Shown: piece by piece, positions 1 through 5,398 of the stretch
How the letters are laid out: each line of letters begins with the position of its first letter
Position numbering within the stretch: the stretch's first letter is position 1
Assembly (NCBI GenBank): GCA_027488495.1
Contig: JAIYBO010000235.1
Location: 1 to 7,027, forward strand
Length of the DNA stretch: 7,027 nt
Direction of reading: 5' to 3'
DNA from: Bacteroidota bacterium
GTDB taxonomy: Bacteria; Bacteroidota; Bacteroidia; NS11-12g; UBA955
The notes under the pieces: generated by a model
What the model was told of the DNA's origin: nothing
Database searches by the model: none
Seen by the model: the letters and a program-made list of their open reading frames with translations, nothing else
Position numbers and translations under genes: made by a program

Positions 1-267
1 CACGGTGATGTGATTGTGGATGGCCATTTTGAGTTTTTCGGCGGCGTTGAAGTAGATGTCGTTCACATCTTTGATCCCCAGTTCCAGTGCTTCGGCCAGG
101 CCAAAGCAGGTGTTGGTGAGGATTTCCTCTTTGTTTTTGATGTGATTGTAAAGACTGGCGGCTTCCATGTTCACGGCGCTGGCGATATCACGCATGGAGG
201 TATTCAGATACCCTTTGTTGCGCATCAGTCCCAGAGCGGTTCCCATGATTTCTTGCCTACGTGTCAT
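1..267 (-). CDS. TetR/AcrR-family transcriptional regulator, N-terminal part (runs off left edge)
   Basis: This is the first 89 codons of a DNA-binding repressor gene; the ligand-binding C-terminal part lies outside the window. The start ATG is at 267, and an in-frame TGA lies 3 codons upstream, so no longer form exists. Residues 1-50 are a classic TetR helix-turn-helix: an RRQEIMGTALGLMRNKGY helix 1, SMRDIASAVNM as helix 2 (24-34), and the recognition helix EAASLYNHIKNKEEIL (35-50). The SLYNHIKNKEEIL end is very typical of the family. TetR proteins are homodimers that leave their operator when a small ligand binds; the ligand cannot be read here. The gene sits at about 50% GC with GC-rich codons (GCC, CTG, ATC), clearly unlike the AT-rich genes to its right. 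It is probably autoregulated, since a perfect palindrome lies in its promoter. Family call is firm; the specific regulon is unknown. Confidence 0.9.
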   Translation of the reverse strand, partial: MTRRQEIMGTALGLMRNKGYLNTSMRDIASAVNMEAASLYNHIKNKEEILTNTCFGLAEALELGIKDVNDIYFNAAEKLKMAIHNHITV

Positions 268-280
268 TTCAATCGTTCAA

Positions 281-312
281 CAAAACTAACTAACACTTGT
301 TAGTTTTCCAAA
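281..312 (-). promoter_or_regulatory. Bacteroidota-type promoter of the TetR gene
   Basis: Read on the minus strand, TTTG (312-309), a 20-nt spacer, then TAGTTTTG (288-281) match the Bacteroidota primary sigma factor consensus TTTG-N19-21-TAnnTTTG exactly. Transcription would begin near 275, leaving a leader of roughly 7-8 nt before the ATG at 267. The spacer is filled by the palindrome at 288-305. The start site is inferred from the box position and has not been measured. Confidence 0.7.
288..305. promoter_or_regulatory. Palindromic operator, probable TetR autoregulatory site
   Basis: AACTAACACTTGTTAGTT has two perfect 8-bp arms around a CT centre. It starts 21 bp upstream of the TetR start codon and occupies the spacer between the -33 and -7 boxes, touching the -7 box at 288. 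A dimeric TetR repressor bound there would block its own promoter. Size, symmetry and position are those of known TetR operators. That this particular protein binds it is inferred from adjacency. Confidence 0.7.
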
Positions 313-378
313 TCTTTTTTGAAAAGGGGTGGTTGGATAGTGGTATAACTAGCTGCTGTGGCCGTTATTTGTAATAGG

Positions 379-1160
379 ATGAAATTGAGAATCGCTATAA
401 CATTGACATTGCTGATTTGCGGACTTTTCGGTTCTGGAATTTTGTATGGACAGCAACTAAACAGGCAGATAGATAAAAGCCAAAAAGAAGCGATATTAAT
501 TTCTCCATTCAGGACAGCAAAAGGAATGTACAACAGGATTGCTAGTCAAAAACGAATTAGACCTCAATTTTTGACTATGATAGACAGTGTGAGGAGAGTT
601 TTTCCAAATGATACAATACTGCTGGTTGAGGGTTACCACTTTGTTTATTTAGATGCTCCAGCGAATTACATTCAAATTCAATTTGGTGACAATCTTTTTT
701 CACGTTCCGTGGACTTTCAAACGATGAAATATAAGACAAAGACTGAAAGTCTTTCAATATTACACGACGACTATCTTCGTATTGATGTAGGATATATTTA
801 TAAACTAAGGGAAGAAATAAGTACTGGTGATAATTGGAACGTGATTCTACAAAAATATGGAACAGACAAATGCGATGATGGTGAGCATACTTTTTTCACA
901 TGTATCTATCCGGATGGAAAAATCATTTCAATGTATATGAGATGTTGGCTGATTTAAAGGATGCGAAATTGAAAAGTTTCCATTCTTATATTCTTAGTGA
1001 TACAGGAAACGAAATGCTCCGCTACTTCAAATATGCCAACACCATTAGCCATTTTGTTTATGGGACACAATCTAATAAGTTGAACCGAACACAGTCCTCT
1101 TCAGCTGCGATTTACACATTTTTAAATTATTCAAAAAGGCTTATTTTCTCCAAGGGGTAG
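379..1160 (+). pseudogene. Secreted protein of unknown function, broken by a frameshift near 934-940
   Basis: I do not recognise the family. From the ATG at 379 the protein begins with a signal peptide (MKLRIAITLTLLICGLFGSG, cleavage likely near LYG-QQ at residues 22-26). It continues as a plausible mixed alpha/beta domain to residue 186 (...DGKIISMY), then hits a stop at 955-957 after the odd tail MRCWLI. A second frame, entered at 939, goes on in the same style with EMLADLKDAKLKSFHSYIL and ends with TAG at 1158-1160. Joining the frames at the TATAT run gives about 259 residues. The simplest cause is a 2-bp AT gain, though a 1-bp loss also fits. It could be a true pseudogene, a sequencing error, or much less likely a programmed shift. 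A GTG at 358 would lengthen the start by 7 codons but spoils the signal peptide. The 3' end overlaps the convergent MORN lipoprotein gene by 20 bp. No clear promoter was found. Confidence 0.6.
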
Positions 1161-1884
1161 TTATATAGAGGTGCTTTTCTGTATAATTCAAACTATCTCC
1201 ATTATAAACATTTAATATTAAATAATATTTGTGAAATAGGTTATTGCTAATTTTAAATTTAAAATATGCTTCATAGCTATTGTTGAATTCAACAATCTTT
1301 TTATCTAAATCATCTGTAATATAATAATGACTATTATGGAGTCTATTCACACCAGTAACTACGTAGATACAAAGGGAATCATTAACTTCAATGGGTATCC
1401 AGCTTAATTTGTTGGATATTACATTTCGCTTAGATAAATATTCAAACGACATATCTACTTCTCTTACAAATACTATTGTGGAATCCATTAATCCGGATAG
1501 GTGATGCGTGGATTGATACAATGTGTCATTTGAATAATAATTTGATTGGACAATACTACCATTGCTCTGATTATCAAACCATCCAGACTTTTTGCCATTC
1601 TTGTAATTGCCCATAACGACAAGGCCATTTTCTCTCCTAAATGAATAACCATTCAAAACGCCATTTAGATAAAATGAACTATCGAGGATTTTTGTTTGAG
1701 ATGAATCATAATGAACCAAGCAATAAACTCCGGTATCGATAAATTGAGTTTTGTCTGACCACATTTCTTGAATCAACACATTATTTCTGTACTGCTTAAT
1801 AAATATGGACTTCTTTCCTTGTGAATTGAAATTACATGCACAATGGAAATGTACGATTAATAAGAAAAAAATAAAAAATCGCAT
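1141..1884 (-). CDS. MORN-repeat (YwqK-like) lipoprotein with a novel C-terminal domain
   Basis: A 247-residue envelope protein. The N-terminus MRFFIFFLLIVHFHCAC is a short hydrophobic signal ending in cysteines; Cys17 (preceded by Ala) is the likelier lipid-attachment site, though the lipobox is atypical. Residues about 69-124 hold a MORN_2/YwqK-like repeat pair, seen as YLNGVLNGYSFRRENG, GNYKNGKKSGWF and then GSIVQSNYYSNDTLYQ. Such repeats form beta-hairpins and are common in Bacteroidota surface proteins, where the label 'antitoxin YwqK' is only a database name. Residues about 136-247 form a separate beta-rich region with no family I recognise, ending ...EKHLYITTPWRK. It is convergent with the broken gene on the other strand, sharing 20 bp at the stops. 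A -7 promoter box lies 23 bp upstream of the start. AT-rich throughout. The repeat call is moderately sure; function is unknown. Confidence 0.75.
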   Translation of the reverse strand: MRFFIFFLLIVHFHCACNFNSQGKKSIFIKQYRNNVLIQEMWSDKTQFIDTGVYCLVHYDSSQTKILDSSFYLNGVLNGYSFRRENGLVVMGNYKNGKKSGWFDNQSNGSIVQSNYYSNDTLYQSTHHLSGLMDSTIVFVREVDMSFEYLSKRNVISNKLSWIPIEVNDSLCIYVVTGVNRLHNSHYYITDDLDKKIVEFNNSYEAYFKFKISNNLFHKYYLILNVYNGDSLNYTEKHLYITTPWRK

Positions 1885-1906
1885 CTTTGATTTTGATTGA
1901 TTAGTT

Positions 1907-1914
1907 CAAAGTTA
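1907..1914 (-). promoter_or_regulatory. Probable -7 box for the MORN lipoprotein gene
   Basis: On the minus strand TAACTTTG matches TAnnTTTG fully and lies 22 nt before the ATG at 1884, so the leader would be about 15 nt. The only upstream TTG (1941-1939) is 24 nt away, longer than the usual 19-21, so the -33 element is weak or absent. Confidence 0.45.
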
Positions 1915-1945
1915 ATGATAATATTTACGGTCTCTTTACAAGAAT

Positions 1946-2140
1946 TCAAACAAACCTCAACGCCTTCGCCACATATTCCGGTGTGTCAATGGCAAGGGAG
2001 GACCAAGTGGTTTCTTTTATGACTGATGATATACGCAATCACTGTCGATTTTTGGCAGGCACAAACGCACAGTTCAGACCTCCCTCAATTCCAGTAAAAT
2101 CAGCGATAAACAAATAATTTTCAACTCCGCGATAATTGCA
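1946..2140 (-). pseudogene. Degenerate 3' remnant of a minus-strand gene
   Basis: One minus-strand frame stays open for 64 codons except for a single TGA at 2041-2039. Upstream of that stop it reads NYLFIADFTGIEGGLNCAFV and then PAKNRQ. Downstream it reads SSVIKETTWSSLAIDTPEYV and then AKALRFV, ending with TGA at 1948-1946. Both parts look like genuine protein. The stretch is about 45% GC, higher than the AT-rich genes on both sides and nearer to the TetR gene. No start codon or promoter remains, and an in-frame TAA at 2143-2141 closes the upstream side. It is best read as a truncated gene end with a nonsense mutation, perhaps left from the resident chromosome before neighbouring AT-rich genes arrived. 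Two fused tails or chance openness are alternatives. I could not assign a family. Confidence 0.4.
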
Positions 2141-2149
2141 TTAGTTTCG
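2118..2149 (+). promoter_or_regulatory. Weak promoter candidate for the DUF4919 gene
   Basis: TTTT-N20-TAGTTTCG has the Bacteroidota spacing, with one mismatch in each box (TTTG and TAnnTTTG expected). It would start transcription near 2156 and give a leader of about 45 nt before 2202. It is the best match in this gap, but could be chance in AT-rich DNA. Confidence 0.28.
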
Positions 2150-2201
2150 AATATAATCAAGTTATTGCAAATTTAGGACGACCCAAAAACCAATGTACAA
2201 T

Positions 2202-2855
2202 ATGAGGAAATCAACATTACTTTTTCTTACAGTTTTACTGACAGTGACAACCTTCTCTTTCGGACAGACGATTCCGCAAGTCGTTGTTCCAAATTTCAGT
2301 GACAAATTTTGCGACTACGTAAAAAAACTTGAAGCAGGACAGACCGATATCGACTACCAAGACTTCCGTTTCTCTTTTGTTGAAAGTGAACAATTTAAGG
2401 TTGCAAGTAAAAAATCATCAGAGTTCGATAGCCTGAAAAAAGAAATGTACGTGCAAATGGATAAATCCAATTATCAGGAAGTTATTCAAATCACAAAGCA
2501 AATGTTGAGCATTGACTACACGAGTATGATTGCACACAAAATTTTAAGACAGACGTACAAAATTACAGGTGACACAGTTAACGCCGCTAAATACAAAACA
2601 ATTCAATTCGGACTTTTGAAGTCAATTGTAAAAAAGGGAGACGGCAATACTTGTTCGACAGCTTGGCCAGTAATACAAATTGAAGAGGAATATTATATTC
2701 TGGAAATGGTTGGAGCTAAATTGAAAAAGCAAAGTGTTGACAATGACGGTGGACTTTGCGACAAAATGGAAGTTGAAGTTGACGGTGTTAATAAAACTTA
2801 TTACTTCGAGACAAGTAAGGTTTTTGAGGGCTACAAAAAGCTTAGAATAAAATGA
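2202..2855 (+). CDS. Secreted DUF4919-family protein
   Basis: A 217-residue protein with a clear signal peptide (MRKSTLLFLTVLLTVTTFSF, cut after SFG near residue 21), so periplasmic or surface located. The body follows the DUF4919 plan known from Bacteroidota. First comes a DYQDFRFSF segment (about 51-59), then a TPR-like helical stretch (about 85-140, NYQEVIQITKQMLSIDYTSM and the following helix). The signature follows: KKGDGNTCSTAWPVIQIEEE (about 145-164), then EYYILEMVGAKL and a short beta-rich end with KTYYFETSKVFEGY. Length and domain order are complete. The molecular function of the family is unknown. An ATG at 2193 would add MYN, but 2202 gives the better signal peptide. The gap to the next gene is 52 bp, and the 9-bp repeat ACTGTAAGT begins 2 bp after the stop. 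It probably heads the following plus-strand run. Confidence 0.8.
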   Translation: MRKSTLLFLTVLLTVTTFSFGQTIPQVVVPNFSDKFCDYVKKLEAGQTDIDYQDFRFSFVESEQFKVASKKSSEFDSLKKEMYVQMDKSNYQEVIQITKQMLSIDYTSMIAHKILRQTYKITGDTVNAAKYKTIQFGLLKSIVKKGDGNTCSTAWPVIQIEEEYYILEMVGAKLKKQSVDNDGGLCDKMEVEVDGVNKTYYFETSKVFEGYKKLRIK

Positions 2856-2856
2856 C

Positions 2857-2865
2857 ACTGTAAGT
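2857..2865 (+). repeat. Leader repeat, copy 1 (ACTGTAAGT)
   Basis: This 9-bp word sits just after the DUF4919 stop and recurs exactly at 3268-3276 just after the next gene's stop. Both copies are followed by ACTGG (2880-2884 and 3291-3295), an ATTGCA-like word, and then the start sequence ATGGAAAT of the next gene. The order is shared, so these look like diverged copies of one leader. Confidence 0.4.
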
Positions 2866-2907
2866 TGACCTAAAATTCGGACTGGATAAAATTCGCAATT
2901 CAACAGA

Positions 2908-3261
2908 ATGGAAATAAATCAAATTACCTCAAAGACGGACCGTGTGTTCTTTTGGCTGATGAGGATTGCCAGAATTGTTCTTGTGCTATCTTCGACATTA
3001 CTACTGATATTAATAATAGTACTTCTAGTTTTTTTCCGGGGACAATGCTTCACAATTAACCCATATCCTGCACTCATCGTAATAATCTATTCACTCATTT
3101 ATTCCGCAATTACAATTCTTAGTGCTTTAATTTATTATTCCTACAAACGACAGACAATATGGTCATTAATTATACAGGAAGTATTATTGTTTGTCCTTAC
3201 GAGTATCATGCTGACTATTTTCTATTTTGTGAATAGTTATATGATCAGTAATTATTATTAA
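2908..3261 (+). CDS. Small three-helix membrane protein, unknown function
   Basis: 117 residues, no family recognised. It has a short charged N-terminus (MEINQITSKTDR), then three hydrophobic helices at about 23-43 (IVLVLSSTLLLILIIVLLVF), 55-77 and 85-110. A basic loop (YKRQ, 79-82) separates helices 2 and 3. There are no catalytic motifs or metal-binding patterns, and the tail after helix 3 is only a few residues. The start at 2908 is the only sensible ATG. It lies 52 bp after the DUF4919 gene with no convincing promoter between, so co-transcription is likely. The start sequence ATGGAAAT is shared with the next gene. AT-rich, dominated by Leu and Ile. Inner-membrane location is inferred from the helices. 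Confidence 0.7.
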   Translation: MEINQITSKTDRVFFWLMRIARIVLVLSSTLLLILIIVLLVFFRGQCFTINPYPALIVIIYSLIYSAITILSALIYYSYKRQTIWSLIIQEVLLFVLTSIMLTIFYFVNSYMISNYY

Positions 3262-3267
3262 CACAAG

Positions 3268-3276
3268 ACTGTAAGT
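3268..3276 (+). repeat. Leader repeat, copy 2 (ACTGTAAGT)
   Basis: Exact match to 2857-2865, here 7 bp after the stop of the three-helix membrane gene and directly abutting the hairpin at 3277-3298. It precedes the membrane protein gene at 3337, which starts with the same ATGGAAAT. Confidence 0.4.
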
Positions 3277-3300
3277 AACCCATTTTCCCAACTGGGTTTT
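3277..3300 (+). terminator. Possible weak intrinsic terminator
   Basis: AACCCA (3277-3282) pairs with TGGGTT (3293-3298) around a 10-nt loop and is followed by TTATATATT. The stem is only 6 bp with 3 GC pairs, so termination would be partial at best. It lies 15 bp after the stop of the gene ending at 3261. Confidence 0.35.
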
Positions 3301-3302
3301 AT

Positions 3303-3338
3303 ATATTGCAGATATCGGCGAGCATACGCTGCAAGTAT
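3303..3338 (+). promoter_or_regulatory. Stem-loop reaching into the start codon at 3337
   Basis: ATATTGCAG (3303-3311) pairs with CTGCAA-TAT (3329-3338), with a single bulged G at 3335 and a 17-nt loop. The right arm contains the first two bases of the ATG at 3337. A shorter alternative hairpin, CATAC (3323-3327) with GTATG (3335-3339), covers the same ATG. Folded RNA could hide this start codon, either as control or as a hint that translation begins at the ATG at 3349. Confidence 0.35.
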
Positions 3339-3876
3339 GGAAATCAAAATGAACTGGAAACGTAAATACAAAAACAATAGACCACTTATGAATTCAATTT
3401 TTACTGGTCTATTCTACTTTTTATTTTGTTGGTCTCTTGAATTTGGTGTTGCCACCAAATTGCCATTTATTTTAGTAATGCCATATCTTCCAGGACTAAC
3501 ATTTCCTTTGACAACATGTTACTATAAGACAGTAACAAATTCTCTCACATTCATTCGTAAAATAGTTCATTTAACTCTTTCTGTTTTAATTTATTTAGGA
3601 AGTGTGTGGTTGTTGTCTGGTGAATTACGAATGGGGGCTTTTTTCGTAATTGCTGGATTTTCGGGGTCTTTCTTTTTTTTAATCGCGACAAAATATTTGC
3701 TAAGGAAGGAAATTTCGGATTTTCATATTCTTGGGACATCAGTGTTGAGTGGACTTGCCTTCTTGCTGCCGTATATAAATAAAAGTGCAATGTATTTGGG
3801 GTTGGCTTTGTTTCTTTGGACTTTTTTCAATGGACTGCTGTTAAATTCGGAATACAAAAAAGCTTTATGTCGTTGA
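3337..3876 (+). CDS. Polytopic membrane protein, unknown function
   Basis: 179 residues (175 if translation starts at the ATG at 3349), no family recognised. A basic N-terminus (NWKRKYKNNRP) precedes five or six hydrophobic segments at about 18-38, 42-60, 76-94, 98-118, 128-146 and 149-169. The positive N-terminus suggests it faces the cytoplasm. Noticeable features are a GFSGSFFFLIATKYLLRKE stretch (107-125) and prolines in segment 2 (PFILVMPYLPGLTFP). No charged residues lie within the helices to suggest transport chemistry. The leader between 3262 and 3336 carries two stem-loops and the repeat ACTGTAAGT shared with the gene before. Same strand, 75-bp gap, so possibly co-transcribed if the upstream hairpin terminates poorly. 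Confidence 0.7.
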   Translation: MEIKMNWKRKYKNNRPLMNSIFTGLFYFLFCWSLEFGVATKLPFILVMPYLPGLTFPLTTCYYKTVTNSLTFIRKIVHLTLSVLIYLGSVWLLSGELRMGAFFVIAGFSGSFFFLIATKYLLRKEISDFHILGTSVLSGLAFLLPYINKSAMYLGLALFLWTFFNGLLLNSEYKKALCR

Positions 3877-3957
3877 TAATGAAAACTACCCATAAACTTG
3901 CATAGAATTAAAGTTGAGTAAAATAATCTGACAATATCGATGAAATTCTAAATTAGG

Positions 3958-3986
3958 TTGACTGATTTTCAGGAAAAAAATATGAT
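3958..3986 (+). promoter_or_regulatory. Sigma70-like promoter pattern before the membrane gene at 4021
   Basis: TTGACT, 17 nt, TATGAT is a near-ideal proteobacterial -35/-10 pair. Bacteroidota primary sigma factors prefer a different pattern, so it may be unused here, a chance hit in AT-rich DNA, or a trace of transfer. No TAnnTTTG box was found in this gap. Confidence 0.22.
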
Positions 3987-4020
3987 AAAACAATAGAAAA
4001 TAATTGTGAATAAATTGACT

Positions 4021-4518
4021 ATGTATAGTAATCTGAAATCTTGGCAATTATTCCTGTTGCTTTTTTTATCAGGAATTGTTGAAGGTCTAATTCCCTTAAC
4101 AGATAATGACTTCATGCATTTAGTGTTACAGTGTTGTGCTGTTATTATTTATATGCATTGGGTATATTCGACAGCCAAGCAATTGAATAATAGAGCGTCT
4201 TCCATAATTAAACTTTCTTGGCGATTTTTCAAGGTGAATTATGTCTATACCTTGATTTGGATATTTTTTATTTTTATTCTTCCGGAACCTAAAAACAATG
4301 TTTTTGATACTTTTGGGTCTCTAATAATCCCATTTCACTTATATGCTTCTTTTTGTGTGTTTTATATGCTTTGGTTCATGTCGAAAAGCTTAACCTCTTT
4401 AGAAGCAAATAAAGAAACAGCCAATAAAGAGATTCTAATTACACTCTTCTTATTTGGGTTTCTTCCGATAGGTATTTGGTGGCTACAGCCGCGGATCCGC
4501 GTTATTTTAGCTGTATAG
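4021..4518 (+). CDS. Polytopic membrane protein with C-terminal GIWWLQPRIR motif
   Basis: 165 residues from the ATG at 4021; a GTG at 4006 would add five residues. No named family. It has four or five hydrophobic segments at about 9-24, 31-50, 72-87, 99-120 and 138-155. Two soluble loops lie between them, one polar (NNRASS, 56-61) and one charged (SLEANKETANKE, 126-137). The end GIWWLQPRIR (151-160) looks like a conserved membrane-to-tail junction, and the end of the protein seems intact. A cysteine pair (CC, 38-39) lies within helix 2. The gap of 144 bp before it is longer than the others and holds only a doubtful sigma70-like promoter. Downstream, a strong promoter starts a separate unit 10 bp after its stop. 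Confidence 0.7.
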   Translation: MYSNLKSWQLFLLLFLSGIVEGLIPLTDNDFMHLVLQCCAVIIYMHWVYSTAKQLNNRASSIIKLSWRFFKVNYVYTLIWIFFIFILPEPKNNVFDTFGSLIIPFHLYASFCVFYMLWFMSKSLTSLEANKETANKEILITLFLFGFLPIGIWWLQPRIRVILAV

Positions 4519-4527
4519 TGCCACTCC

Positions 4528-4558
4528 TTGGGATTTGATGTTTTTCAAACTAGTTTTG
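4528..4558 (+). promoter_or_regulatory. Bacteroidota-type promoter of the lipoprotein gene
   Basis: TTG (4528-4530), a 20-nt spacer, then TAGTTTTG (4551-4558) match the consensus fully. Transcription would start near 4564, 28 nt before the ATG at 4592. This rules against the longer reading frame opening at 4535, whose start lies inside the promoter. The -7 box overlaps the small palindrome AAACTAGTTT (4548-4557). Confidence 0.65.
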
Positions 4559-4591
4559 TTTCTTATCTATTTACAGGCAATCAGAAACAAA

Positions 4592-5194
4592 ATGAGAAGA
4601 CATAAAGTCATATCAATAATAATATTGGCTTTGATATTGACAAGTTGTGATACCTCAAAAAGAAAATCTTCACATCAACAGGATTATATAACTGATTCTA
4701 CCTATCAGAATGTTGACACGTCTTCAAAATTAAAATACAAGTCAGAACAAGTGATTCGCGCTGAAATAAGGCAACAGGTTTTGGAGAAGAATTTTGTTGA
4801 CAGTTTATTTGTTTTTGGCAAATGGACGGAGGACGGTGAGACAGAAACTCGGCTGAAATATTTAGGAGGAATTACAACAACTGATGGGCGGATTTTTAAA
4901 ATCATGAATTCCATTTGGTTTTGGGGCTTGTCTCATCGGGCAACATGTAGATTATTGATATTTGATGATCATAACCAATATTTGGGGAACTATCGTTTTG
5001 GAGGCCCTTACGAGTTGCCTGACAAATTGGAAAATGGCTGTTTGATTTTTAAGAATTTTGACAATGTCCATTGTGATAAAAAAATCATTACGAAAGTTGA
5101 TTTTACGCTTGGATTGCCTAAAGAGATATTCATAAAATGCAAAGGAAAATATGGTGACATTTTCAAGTTCGATCCTGAAGAATATTCGGATTAA
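4592..5194 (+). CDS. Lipoprotein of unknown function
   Basis: 200 residues. MRRHKVISIIILALILTSC is a textbook lipoprotein signal with lipobox LTSC and acylated Cys19, so it is anchored in a membrane and exported. A Ser/Lys/Gln/Thr-rich linker follows (about 21-50), then a helix (about 50-68, EQVIRAEIRQQVLEKNFVDS), then a compact beta-rich domain (about 72-200). The domain contains GKWTEDGETETRLKYLGGI, IWFWGLSHRATCRLLIFDD, YLGNYRFGGPYELPDKLENG and LGLPKEIFIKCKGKYGD. Conserved-looking Trp, Gly and Cys residues (119, 150, 161, 183) suggest an intact domain, but I recognise no family. The start at 4592 is chosen over 4535 because only it gives a lipoprotein signal and fits the promoter. It has its own promoter and a 204-bp gap after it, so it is probably a single-gene unit. 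Confidence 0.8.
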   Translation: MRRHKVISIIILALILTSCDTSKRKSSHQQDYITDSTYQNVDTSSKLKYKSEQVIRAEIRQQVLEKNFVDSLFVFGKWTEDGETETRLKYLGGITTTDGRIFKIMNSIWFWGLSHRATCRLLIFDDHNQYLGNYRFGGPYELPDKLENGCLIFKNFDNVHCDKKIITKVDFTLGLPKEIFIKCKGKYGDIFKFDPEEYSD

Positions 5195-5236
5195 AATAAA
5201 GTGAAAATATGTACACTTAATCGTTTTCTAGTCGCT

Positions 5237-5268
5237 TTTGTGATTTGATAATTTTGTGGTTAGATTCG
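5237..5268 (+). promoter_or_regulatory. Promoter candidate for the SRPBCC operon
   Basis: TTTG (5237-5240), 20 nt, TAGATTCG (5261-5268) matches the Bacteroidota pattern with one mismatch in the -7 box. The leader to 5399 would be about 125 nt. An overlapping TAATTTTG (5249-5256) is a perfect -7 box but has no -33 partner. Nothing else was seen in the gap 5195-5398. Confidence 0.4.
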
Positions 5269-5398
5269 TAATGCCTTAATAACTACACGAGGATTTGTTT
5301 CAATGTAAACCAGTAGAATGGAAGGGGATTTTCTACACCACGGAAGTTCAAGATGAAGATTTTAGTGAATTTCATTAAATTGATAGTTAAAGCCGAAA

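Noticed and set aside
10..303. Plus-strand open frame of 97 codons opposite the TetR gene
   Set aside because: It is the antisense image of a clear TetR helix-turn-helix and crosses that gene's promoter; its protein shows no domain.
300..533. Minus-strand open frame overlapping the start of the broken secreted gene
   Set aside because: It lies opposite a good signal peptide and its own sequence is low in recognisable features.
2622..2903. Minus-strand open frame under the end of the DUF4919 gene
   Set aside because: The plus-strand frame carries the conserved DUF4919 signature here, so the other is a shadow.
2856..4005. Integron-style attC sites between the small genes
   Set aside because: The hairpins and short repeats lack the paired GTTRRRY/RYYYAAC core sites, the gaps differ in structure, and no integrase is present in the window.
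4535..4591. Longer start for the lipoprotein gene
   Set aside because: It would place the start codon inside a perfect promoter and put 19 residues ahead of a textbook lipoprotein signal.
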